From Siphonodentalium dalli (Eukaryota > Mollusca > Scaphopoda > Gadilida > Siphonodentaliidae), in contig CP136067.1 in NCBI GenBank assembly GCA_032622095.1, positions 174,192,556 through 174,256,555 of the forward strand: 64,000 nucleotides of DNA. The letters run 5' to 3'. The position numbers were made by a program, and so were the translations under genes. Below, piece after piece: positions 34,218 to 46,300 of the stretch. The notes beneath the pieces are model-generated. The model had not been told where the DNA came from. It was given only the letters and a program-made list of their open reading frames with translations, and did no database searches. Positions within the stretch are counted from its first letter, which is position 1. Each line of letters begins with the position of its first letter.

Positions 34218-34981
34218 TTAAAGGGGGTGCTGTAATGTATACTACGGGTGCGTTCATACGCTGGCAAGTTTGCACGGTATGGTTTTGCAGCTATTTCGTC
34301 ACAGAAACTCACATTGTGCCAGAATATGAATGGAAACATGCATATAACATGCATCTTGACCAAAGCGAACGACATTGAGTAGTAATATTTGTGTAGTTCC
34401 ACATGTAACAGTGCTACTGACATTTGCATTCAAATACCTGTATGATTTATTTTTGCGAGATAATTGCATGTTATTTACAGGCAAATTCCGGTAGCATCGT
34501 TACAGGTGGCACTACAGACATTTTACTTCGCACGTAGTTAGCCTTGGTACAGTTGTATTTTATATTTTTGTTTCCGTTCATATTTGGCGCCATGTCGTTT
34601 TCTACGACGAAATGCCTGCAAACCATACCGTGCAAACTTGCCAGTTTATGAACGTACCCTAAATCCGCCCATTTGTGGGACCATCTCCTATTATACTCAA
34701 CAGGATACATTCAACAAATAAATGAATTTGAGCCATGGATTAGTACAAAATACACTCGTGTGTTCTATGAACGATGCAAACAACAAGGTAATTATAATGA
34801 AAATGAATTTATTACTCTAGTCATAAATTCATTTTCATTATAATTACCTTGTTGTTTGCATCAACCATAGAGCACATGAGTGTATTATGGCTCAAATTCA
34901 TTCATTTGTTGCATATATTCTGTTGCGTTTTAAATGAGATTGTCACATAAATGGGCGGATTTGGGGCACAGTCCCATTTAA
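34218..34981. mobile_element. MITE family A, copy 3, interrupted by MITE B
   Basis: TTAA at 34218-34221 and 34978-34981. The left terminus AGGGGGTGCTGTA is separated by a 415-bp MITE B from the rest, which resumes aatccgcccatttgtggg, gaccatctcc and continues through the central ggtaattataatgaaaatg palindrome. Without the insertion it is about 340 bp, close to copy 2. Confidence 0.85.
34245..34659. mobile_element. MITE family B, copy 2, nested
   Basis: Flanked by TA (34243-34244, 34660-34661) with termini CGGGTGCGTTCATACGCTGG and inverse GGGTACGTTCATAAACTGG. Exactly 415 bp, as at 5544. Since it splits MITE A copy 3, this insertion is younger than that MITE. Confidence 0.85.
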
Positions 34982-35465
34982 ACTGTTCTGTGGAAGGTAA
35001 GGGGAATAATTCATTTCAATTACATTGGCATGAGCAGCATCGATATATTATGGATTATGTTCTCTTTCCAACAATACTGGATGAATATTGCAAGTATTGC
35101 ACTGCCATGTGGCCATATTGCACACCAATAAACGCTCTTGATCACATGACCGCACCATTTGTGAAGTGAATCGGCAGCATGGAAAGGAATTATTCATGAG
35201 AAATTCGATGTTCATTTTTGTCGCCAATGATCCCAGTGCTTCACATTATTATCGGGCCATTATCAGTACTTGAATATTTATTACCCAAGGCACTACGATC
35301 ACAGCCAATGCATAATTATATTATTTATACATACGTCAGTTATGAATGTACGTCATGGTGACGTACTCTATAGCGCGGGAAAAGTACAGATGCATACGGG
35401 TGGGTTAGTGCACTAATGTAACCCACATTCATGCACCTGTACTTTTTTGCAAGTATTGCACTACC
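34982..35465. other. non-coding; imperfect hairpin at 35382-35446
   Basis: aagtacagatgcat and ggtgggtta pair with taacccac and atgcacctgtactt around cac. At 35334-35379 there is a CRE-like tgacgtactcta segment whose inverse recurs at 36339-36372. Confidence 0.5.
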
Positions 35466-35719
35466 ATAATTTCACCCATACATAGCCCCAGCCCAGACAA
35501 ACATGAGCAGACGACACTCTTCTATATGCTTCTATACATGTGTGGGGCTCCCTGCAGGGTAATGGATGTTTTTTTTATTTTATGTCCTAAAAATTGTAAG
35601 AAACATTTATTTTAAAAAAAATAAAAAAAATTGTTAGGCCAATGTATTCTCTTATATATGCGAGGCGACCTATGGTCGACTCGCATATATAAGAGAATGC
35701 ATTGGCACAGGGTAAAAAA
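35466..35719. mobile_element. double-hairpin MITE family C, copy 4 (left-truncated)
   Basis: Interior from aatttcacccatacatagcc through ctccctgcagggtaatgg, then the right palindrome and CACAGGGTAAAAAA. Left palindrome and left terminus are absent. Confidence 0.8.
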
Positions 35720-35885
35720 CTTCTTGTATGAAGACTTCAGAAAGGAGAATCGTGGAACAAAACACACACAGTTGTTTGATTGTGTCCGACAAGGAGTAGA
35801 TAAGAACGCAGAGTTCATGTACACGTAGAGGGACTAGAGGATATGACTGTCATTTGCATGGAAAACTTCCATTGTACTGTGACAA

Positions 35886-36300
35886 TATGTGATCCAGTCG
35901 TAAGTAGGGATTTTTTTTTACCCTGTGCCAATGCATTCTCTTATATATGCGAGTCGGCCATAGGTCGCCTCGCATATATACGAGAATGCATTGGCCTAAC
36001 AATTTTTTACAATTTTAATAATTTTTTCTTGTATTCTTTAACAATTTTATAATTTCACCCATACAGATCCCCAGATAAACATGAGCAGACGACACTCTTC
36101 TATATGCTTCTATATATGTGTGGGGCTCCCTGCAGGATAATGGATGTTTTTTTATTTTATGTCCTAAAAATTGTAAGAAACATTTATTTAAAAAAAATGA
36201 TAAACAATTGTTAGGCCAATGCATTCTCTTATATATGCGAGGCGACCTATGGTAGGTCGCCTCGCATATATAAGAGAATGCATTGGCACAGGGTAAAAAA
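35886..36300. mobile_element. double-hairpin MITE family C, copy 5 (both hairpins)
   Basis: Left: atgtgatccagtcgtaag, TTTTTTTACCCTGTGCC and the left palindrome. Interior as in copies 3 and 4. Right: the palindrome with CACAGGGTAAAAAA. The right hairpin differs from all others: its head is gaggcgacctatggtaggtc followed by gcctc, which makes the stem perfectly symmetrical. Confidence 0.85.
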
Positions 36301-37207
36301 TGGCCGATCAAAGCTAATGAGTACTATGGACGTCTTTTCCTGCTTTAGAGTACGTCATTCATAACTTACGTACTCGACTTATGTTACTGTAGATATTTGA
36401 TTTGTTCATTGTGAACCAGGGGAAGTCGAAAGCCAAAAGCTCGTTCTATTACTCAAGAAATTATATAAATATATATTTAAGGGTACAAGGAACGGGATGA
36501 GTAGAATAAATCACTTCTTTCTTTCAATGTCCTTCAAGTTTGTGGACATATTAAGTCGTAATGTGAATCATCCTTGCGTACTGTCTCGGGGCTGATTTAA
36601 ATACTAGGCTGAGTAGTCTAAGTTTAAGCAGACCATCGATGCTGATTAACAGACTAGTCAATAACTGTTCCTCATCTAATAAAAAGTTGAACTGAAAATG
36701 GAGGAATATGGACAAGTTAATGTGTTTAACCACGAGGTAATACCTCTGCATAAGGCATATCTTTATATCTGAACGGAAATCATACTCCCACTCTCTCGAA
36801 GATGAATTGGCATTAAGCAACCATGTTGATTCCATTTTTTTTTTGCCTGAGTTATGCACCTTAGTTTGTAAATTGGTCCGTCCGGCTTGATAACTTAAAC
36901 AATATGAACCGATTTAAATAGTTTTTATTTTAAATTTGCGTTTCGTCCTGCCCATGTTTCAACTTGCGACCGTGGGGTTTTGCCAGCACGCGGGATGCTA
37001 CCTCTTGCTTTGTTTACGAATGAGTGATAGGCGGACATCGTAGCGAATATACTAGGTACTTGGTTGATGCACAAAATGAAAAGACGATGATGCCATAGTA
37101 ATTAATGAACCGGTTGTAACTCTTTAGAATGTTTACACACGCAATCTGAACAACCAAGAGTCAAACCAGATAATCTAGTATTTATTATTAAGTATGTTAA
37201 CAAAGAC
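36301..37207. other. region upstream of the giant mucin exon
   Basis: AT-rich, with a TATAAATA-like sequence at about 36464 but no start-site motif that I can place with confidence. No conserved exon was recognised. If the mucin gene starts in this window, its promoter should be here; the first exons may equally lie elsewhere. Confidence 0.35.
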
Positions 37208-37315
37208 ATGTCTTCAAAAATAAAAAAACGTGTATTTGTGTTGTTGTTGCTTCTGTTGTTTTTATTGTTGTTGCAAGCATTTTCCGAAGAAGATACCACA
37301 CTTACACAAATTTAG
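37208..37315 (+). CDS. short ORF resembling a signal peptide
   Basis: Thirty-five codons from the first ATG: basic start MSSKIKKR, a 14-residue hydrophobic core VFVLLLLLLFLLLL, then QAFSEEDTTLTQI and TAG. This is a textbook secretion-signal shape, placed just before the giant mucin-like exon, where a leader is expected. The difficulty is joining: TAG lies three bases before the only good donor (TCG-gtaagc, 37319), that donor would be phase 0, and likely acceptors for the big exon (37386 or 37398) are phase 1. So it may be a true leader exon damaged by an assembly error or a null allele, a small independent peptide, or chance (the leucine run is a TTG-rich microsatellite). Confidence 0.35.
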   Translation: MSSKIKKRVFVLLLLLLFLLLLQAFSEEDTTLTQI

Positions 37316-37364
37316 TCGGTAAGCACCATGTCATGGACATGCTTTGACGAAGTTCTACCATATT

Positions 37365-40300
37365 ATGCATAATTCTCACCCAATAGCACGGGCACAAGCA
37401 ACTACCACTCAAACCAACACTGACTCCTCTTCGCAAACGATCTCCGTCGAATATGTCACCACAACAACAGCCGCGGATCTTGTATCTCAGTCAAATGAAT
37501 CCACAACACAAACAACAAATACAGTCAGGACCACCAATGCCGGAAAACAATCAACAAGTATCAACACAGGAAGGGCAACAATGGAAGCGACTAACGCCAC
37601 ATTCGCACCAACCACAACACCACGCACCAACAGGACCACAATCCCACGGACCTCTGGCAAAAACACAACGACCACGACAGAAGCCACCACAACGGCTGAG
37701 GGAACCACCACATCTGAAGGGATCACAACGGCCGGGGCAACGACCACGACAGAAGCCACCACAACAGCCGAGGCAACCACAACATCTGAAGCCACAACAA
37801 CAGCCGAGGCTACGACCACGACAAAAGCCACCACAACGACCGAGGGAACCACAACTTCCGATGCGACAACTACTGAAGCGAGAACAACCGAGGCTACGAC
37901 CACGGCAGAAGCAACTACAACATCCGAGGCAACCGCAACATCTGAAACAACATCAACAACTGGGGTTACGACCACGAGTGAAGCTACCACCACAGCCGAG
38001 CCAACCACCACGACAGAAGCCACAACAGCCGAGGCTACGGCCACGACAGAGGCCACCACAACATCCGAGGCAACCACAACTTCCGAAGCGTCAACTACTG
38101 AAGCTGCAACAGCCGAGGCAACGACCAAGACAGAAGCCACCACAACAGCCGAGGCAACCATAACTTCCAAAACTACTGAAGCGGAAACAGCCGAGGCAAC
38201 GACCACGGTAGAAGTCACAGCCGAGGCAAACACAACGTCTGAAGCCACAACAACAGCCGAGGCAACCACAACATCTGAAGCCACAACAACAGCCGAGACA
38301 AGCACAACATCTGAAGCTACAACAGCTGCCGAGGCTACGACCACGGCAGAAGCCACCACAACGGCCGAGGCAACCACAACATCTGAAGCCACAAACACAG
38401 CCGAGGCTACGACAACGGCAGAATCCACCACAACGGCCGAGGCAACCTCGACTTCCGAAGCGACAACTACTGAAGCGGCTACAGCCGAGGCTACAACCAC
38501 GGCAGAAGCAACCACAACGGGCGAGCCAACCACAACATCTGATGCCACAAACACAGCCGAGGCTACGACAACGGCAGAATCCACCACAACGGCCGAGGCA
38601 ACCTCGACTTCCGAAGCGACAACTACTGAAGCGGCTACAGCCGAGGCTACAACCACGGCAGAAGCAACAACAACGGGCGAGGCAAGCACAACATCTGAAG
38701 CCACAACTTCCCAAGCGATAACTACTGAAGCCACAACAACAGCCAAGGCTATGACCACAGCAGAAGCTACCATAACAATGGCCGAGGCAACAACAACATA
38801 TGAAGCCACAGCAGCCGAGGCAACGACCACGACAGAAGCCACCACAACGGGCGATGCAACCACAACGTCTGAGGCCACAACAACAGACGATGCTACGACC
38901 ACGGCAGAAGCCACCACAACGGCCGAGGCAACCACAACTTCCGAAGCGACAATTACTGAAGCGGCTACAGCCGAGACAACGACCACAGCAGAAACCACCA
39001 CAACGGCCGAGGCAACCACAACTTCCGAAGTAACGACTACTGAAGCTGCAACAACCGAGCCAACGACCACGGCAGAAGCAACCACAACGGTCGAGGCAAC
39101 GACCACATCTGAAGCCACTACAACATCCGAGGGTACGACCACGACAGAAGCCACCACAACATCCGAAGCCACCAGAACGGCCGAGTCGACGACCACAAAT
39201 GTAGGCACCATAACGGCGGAGGCGACCACAACTTCCGAAGCAACAACTACTGAAGCGGCAACAGCCGAGGCAACGACCACGACAGAAGCCACAACATCCG
39301 AGGCAACCACAACATCTGAAACCACAACAACAGCCGAGGCTACGACCACGACTGTAGCGGCTGTTACGACCGAAGCAACCACAACATCCGAAGCAACAAC
39401 AATTTCTGAAGCCACAACAGCCGACGGAACCACAACATCCGAAGCCACAACAACAGCCGAGGCTACGACCACGACAGTAGCCACCACAACGACAGAGGCA
39501 ACCAGAACAACATCTGAAGCCACAACAACAGCCGAGGCTACGACCACGACAGAAGCCACCACAACGGCAGAGGCAACCACAACAACATCTGAAGCCACAA
39601 CAACGGCCGAGGCATCCACGACTTCCGTAGCGACAACTACTGAAGCGGCAACAACCGAGGCTACGACCAAGGCAAAGGCTACCACAACGACCGAGGCAAC
39701 CACAACTTCCGAAGCGACAACTACTGAAGCGGCAAAAGCCGAGACAACTACCAAGGCAGAAGCCACCCCAACGGCCGAGGCAACCACAACATCTGAAGCC
39801 ACAACAACAGCCGATGCCACGACCACGACAAAAGCCACCACAACGACCGAGGCAACCACAACATCTGAAGCCACAACAACAGCCGAGGCTATGACCACGG
39901 CAGAAGCCACCACAACGGTCGAGACAACCACAACATCTGAAACCACAACAACAGCCGAGGCTATGACAACGGTAGAAGCCACAACAACAGCCGAGGCTAC
40001 GATCACGACAGAAGCCACCACAACAGCCGATGCAACGACCACGACAGAAGCCACCACAACGGCCGAGGCAACAACAACAAGATCTGAAGACACAACAGCC
40101 GAGTCAACGACCACGACAGAAGCCACCACAACGACCGAGGCAACCACGACGTCTGAAGGCACAACAACAGCCGAAGCTACGACCACGACAGAGGCCAACA
40201 CAACGGCCGAGGCAACCACAACATCTGAAGCCACAACAGCCGAGGCTATGACAACGGTAGAAGCCACCACAACGGCCGAGACAACCACAACATCAGAAGC

Positions 40301-43300
40301 CGCAACAACAGCCGAGGCTACGATCACGACAGAAGCCACCACAACAGCCGAGGCAACGACCACGACAGAAGACACCACAACGGCCGAGGCAACAACAACA
40401 TCTGAAGCCACAACAGCCGAGGCAACGACCACGACAGAAGCCACCAGAACGGCCGAGGCAACCACAACGTCCGAAGCCACAACAACAGCCGAGGCTACGA
40501 CCACAGCAGAAGCCACCACGACAACCGAGGCAACCACAACGTCTGAAGCCACAACAACAGCCGAGTCTAAGACCACGGCAGAAGTCACCGCAACGGCCGA
40601 GGCAACCACAACTTCCGAAGCGACAACTACTGAAGCGGCTACAGTCGAGAAAATAACTACGGCAGAAGCCACCACAACGGCCGAGGCAACCAGAACTTCC
40701 GAAGCAACGACTACTGAAGCTGCAACAACCGAGCCAACGACCACGGCAGAAGCCACCACAACGGTCGAGGCAACGACCACATCTGAAGCCACTACAACAC
40801 CCGAGGGTACGACCACGACAGAAGCCAGCACAACATCCGAAGCCACCAGAACGGCCGAGTCGACGACCACGACTGTAGCCACCATAACGGCCGAGACGAC
40901 CACAACTTCCGAAGCAACAACTACTGAAGCGGCAACAGCCGAGGCAACGACCACGATAAAAGCCACAACATCCGAGGCAACCACAACATCTGAAGCCACA
41001 ACAGCCGAGGCTACGACCACGGCAGAAGCAACCACAACGACCGAGGCAACCACAACTTCCAAAGCGACAACTGCTGAAACGGCAACAACCGAGACAACTA
41101 CCACGGCAGAAGCCACCACAACGGCCGAGACAACCACAACATCTGAAGCCACAACAACAGCCGAGGCCACGACCACGACAGAAGCCACCGCAACGGCCGA
41201 GGTAACCACAACATCTGAAGCCACTACAACAGCTGATGCTACGACCACGGCAGAAGCCACCACAACGGCCGAAACAACCACAACATCTGAAGCCACAACA
41301 ACAGCCGAGGCTACGATCACGACAGAAGCCACCACAACAGCCGAGGCAACGACCACGACAGAAGCCACCACAACGGCCGAGGCAACAACAACATCTGAAG
41401 CCACAATAGCCGAGGCAACGACCACGACAGAAGCCACCACAACGGCCGAGGCAACCGCAACGTCTGAAGCCACAACAACAGCCGAGGCTACGAACACAGC
41501 AGAAGCCACCACGACGGCCGAGGCAACCACAACGTCTGAAACCACAACAACAGACGAGTCTACGACCACGGCAGAAGCCACCGCAACGGCCGAGTCAACC
41601 ACAACTTCCGAAGCGACAACTACTGACGCGGCTACAGCCGAGACAACGACCACGGCAGAAGCCACCACAACGACCGAGGCAACCACAACTTCCGAAGCAA
41701 CGACTACTGAAGCTGCAACAACCGAGCCAACGACTACGACAGAAGCCACCACAACGGTCGAGGCAACGACCACATCTGAAGCCACTACAACATCCGAGGG
41801 TACGACCACGACAGAAGCCACAACAACATCCGAAGCAACCAGAACGGTCGAGTCGACGACCACGACTGTAGCCACCATAACGGCCGAGGCGACCACAACT
41901 TCCGAAGCAACAACTACTGAAGCGTCAACAGCCGAGGCAACGACCACGATAGAAGCAACAACATCCGAGGCAACCACAACATCTGAAGCCACAACAACAG
42001 CCGAGGCTACGACCACGCCAGAAGCAACCACAACGGCCGAGGCAACCACAACTTACGAAGCGACAACTACTGAAACGGCAACAACCGAGACAAGTACCAC
42101 GGCAGAAGCCACCACATCGACCGAGACAACCACAAAATCTGAAGCCACAACAACAGCCGAGGCCACGACCACGACAGAAGCCACCACAACGGCCGAGGTA
42201 ACCACAACATCTGAAGCCACAATAACAGCTGAGGCTACGACCACGGCAGAAGACACCACACCGGCCGAAACAACCACACCATCTGAAGCCACAACAACAG
42301 CCCAGGCTACGATCACGACAGAAGCCACCACAACAGCCGAGGCAACGACCACGACAGAAGCCATCACAACGGCCGAGGCAACAACAACATCAGAAGCCAC
42401 AACAGCCGAGGCAATGACCACGACAGAAGCCACCACAACGACCGAGGCAACTGCATCGTCTGAAGCCAGAACAACAGCCGAGGCTACGACCACAGCAGAA
42501 GCCACAACGACGGCCGATGCAACCACAATGTCTGAAACCACAACAACAGCCGAGTCTACGACCATGGCAGAAGCCACCGCAACGGCCGAGTCAACCACAA
42601 CTTCCGAAGCGACAACTACTGAAGCGGCTACAGCCGAGACAACGACCAAGGCAGAAGCCACCACAACGACCAAGGCAACCACAACTTCCGAAGCAACGAC
42701 TACTGAAGCTGCAACAACCGAGCCAACGACCACGACAGAAGCCACCACAACGGTCGAGGCAACGACCACATCTGAAGCCACTACAACATCCGAGGGTACG
42801 ACCACGACAGAAGCCACCACAACATCCGAAGCAACCAGAACGGTCGAGTCGACGACCACGACTGTAGCCACCATAACGGCCGAGGCGACCACAACTTCCG
42901 AAGCAACAACTACTGAAGCGGCAACAGCCGAGGCAACGACCACGATAGAAGCAACAACATCCGAGGCAACCACAACATCTGAAGCCACAACAACAGCCGA
43001 GGCTACGACCACGCCAGAAGCAACCACAACGGCCGAGGCAACCACAACTTCCGAAGCGACAACTACTGAAACGGCAACAACCGAGACAACTACCACGGCA
43101 GAAGCCACCACATCGACCGAGACAACCACAAAATCTGAAGCCACAACAACAGCCGAGGCCACGACCACGACAGAAGCCACCGCAACGGCCGAGGTAACCA
43201 CAACATCTGAAGCCACAATAACAGCTGAGGCTACGACCACGGCAGAAGACACCACAACGGCCGAAACAACCACAACATCTGAAGCCACAACAACAGCCGA

Positions 43301-46300
43301 GGCTACGATCACGACAGAAGCCACCACAATAGCCGAGGCAACGACCACGACAGAATCCACCACAACGGCCGAGGCAACAACAACATCTGAAGCCACAACA
43401 GCCGAGCCAATGACCACGACAGAAGCCACCACAACGACCGATGCAACTGCAACGTCTGAAGCCACAACAACAGCCGAGGCTACGACCACAGCAGAAGCCA
43501 CCACGACGGCCGATGCAACCACAACGTCTGAAACCACAACAGCCGAGTCTACGACCACGACAGAAGCCACCGCAACGGCCGAGTCAACCACAACTTCCGA
43601 AGCGACAACTACTGAAGCGGCTACAGCCGAGACAACGACCACGGCAGAAGCCACCACAACGACCGAGGCAACCACAACTTCCGAAGCAACAACTAGTGAA
43701 GTGGCAACAGCCGAGGCAACGACCACGATAGAAGCCACAACATCCGAGGCAACCACAATATCTGAAGCCACAACAACAGCCGAGGCTACGACCACGCCAG
43801 AAGCAACCACAACGGCCGAGGCAACCATAACTTCCGAAGCGACAACTACTGAAACGGCAACAACCGAGACAATTACCACGGCAGAAGCCACCACATCGAC
43901 CGAGACAACCACAACATCTGAAGCCACAACAACAGCCGAGGCCACGACCACGACAGAAGCCACCGCAACGGCCGAGGTAACTACAACATCTGAAGCCACA
44001 ACAACAGCTGAGGCTACAACCACGGCAGAACCCATCACAACGGCCGAGACAACCACAACATCTGAAGCCACAACAACAGCCGAGGCTACGATCACGACAG
44101 AAGCCACCACAACAGCCGAGGCAACAACAACATCTGAAGCCACAACAGCCGAGGCAACGACTACGACAGAAGCCACCACAACGGCAGAGGCAACCGCAAC
44201 GTCTGAAGCCACAACAGTCGAGGCTACGACCACAGCAGAAGCCAACACGACGGCCGAGGCAACCACAACGTCTGAAACCACAACAACAGCCGAGGCTACG
44301 ACCACGGCAGAAGCCACCGCAACGACCGAGTCAACCACAACTTCCGAAGCAGCGACTACTAAAGCTGCAACAACCGAGCCAACGACCACGGCAGAAGACA
44401 CCACAACGGTAGAGGAAACGACCACATCTGAAGCCACTACAACATCCGAGGGTACGACCATGACAGAACCCACCAAAACATCCGAAGCCACCAGAACGGC
44501 CGAGTCGACGACCACGACAGAAGCCACCACAACGGCCGAGGCGACCACAACTTCCGAAGCAACAACTACTGAAGCGGCAACAGCCGAGGCAACGACCACG
44601 ACAGAAGCCACAACATCCGAGGCAACCACAACATCTGAAGCCACAACAACAGCCGAGGCTACGATCACGGCAGAAGTGACCACAACGGCCGAGGCAACCA
44701 CAACTTCAGAAGCGACAACTACTGAAACGGCAACAACCGAGACAACTATCACGGCAGAAGCCACCACAACGGCCGAGACAACCACAACATCTGAAGCCAC
44801 AACAACAGCCGAGGCCACGACCACGACAGAAGCCACCGCAACGGCCGAGGTAACCACAACATCTGAAGCCACAACAACAGCCGAGGCTACGATCACGACA
44901 GAAGCCACCACAACAGCCGAGGCAACGACCACGACAGAAGCGACCACAACGGCCGAGGCAACAACATCTGAAGCCACAACAGCCGAGGCAACCACCACGA
45001 CAGAAGCCACCAGAACGGCCGAGGCAACCGCAACGTCTGAAGCCACAACAACAGCCGAGGCTACGACCACAGCAGAAGCCAACACGACGACCGAGGCAAC
45101 CACAACGTCTGAAACCACAACAACAGCCGAGGCTACGACCACGGCAGAAGCCACCACAACGGCCGAGTCAACCACAACTTCCGAAGCGACAACTACTGAA
45201 GCGACTACAGCCGAGACAACGACCATGGCAGAAGCCACCACAACGGCCGAGGCAACCACAACTTCCGAAGCAACGACTACTGAAGCTGCAACAACCGAGC
45301 CAACGACCACGGCAGAAGCCACCACAACGGTCGAGGCAACGACCACATCTGAAGCCACTACAACATCCGAGGGTACGACCACGACAGAACCCACCACAAC
45401 ATCCGAAGCCACAAGAACGGCCGAGTCGACGACCACGACTGTAGCCACCATAACGGCCGAGGCGACCACAACTTCCGAAGCAACAACTACTGAAGCGGCA
45501 ACAGCCGAGGCAACGACAACGACAGAAGCCACAACATCCGAGGCAACCACAACATCTGAAGCCACAACAACAGCCGAGGCTACAACCACGGCAGAAGCTA
45601 CCACAACGGCCGAGGCAACCACAACTTCCGAAGCGACAACTACTGAAACGGCAACAACCGAGACAACTACAACGTCAGAAGCCACCACAACGGCCGAGAC
45701 AACCACAACATCTGAAGCCACAACAGCCGATGCCACGACCACGACAGAAGCCACCGCAACGGCCGAGGTAACCACAACATATGATGCCACAACAACAGCT
45801 GAGGCAACAACCAGGGCAGAAGCCACCACAACGGCCGAGACAACCACAACATCTGAAGCCACAACAACAGCCGAGGCTACGATCACGACAGAAGCCACCA
45901 CAACAGCCGAGGCAACGACCATGACAGAAGCCACCACAACGGCCGAGGCAACAACAACATCTGAAGCCACAACAGCCGAGGCAACGACCACGACAGAAGC
46001 CACCACAACGGCCGAGGCAACCGCAACGTCTGAAGCCACAACAGCCGATGCTACGACCACAGCAGAAGCCACCACGACGGCCGAAGCAACCACAACGTCT
46101 GAAACCACAACAACAGCCGAGGCTACGACCACGGCAGAAGCCACCGCAACGGCCGAGTCAACCACAACTTCCGAAGCAACGACTACTGAAGCTGCAACAA
46201 CCGAGCCAACGATCACGGCAGAAGCCACCACGACGGTAGAGGCAACGACCACATATGAAGCCACTACAACATCCGAGGGTACGACCACGACAGAACCCAC

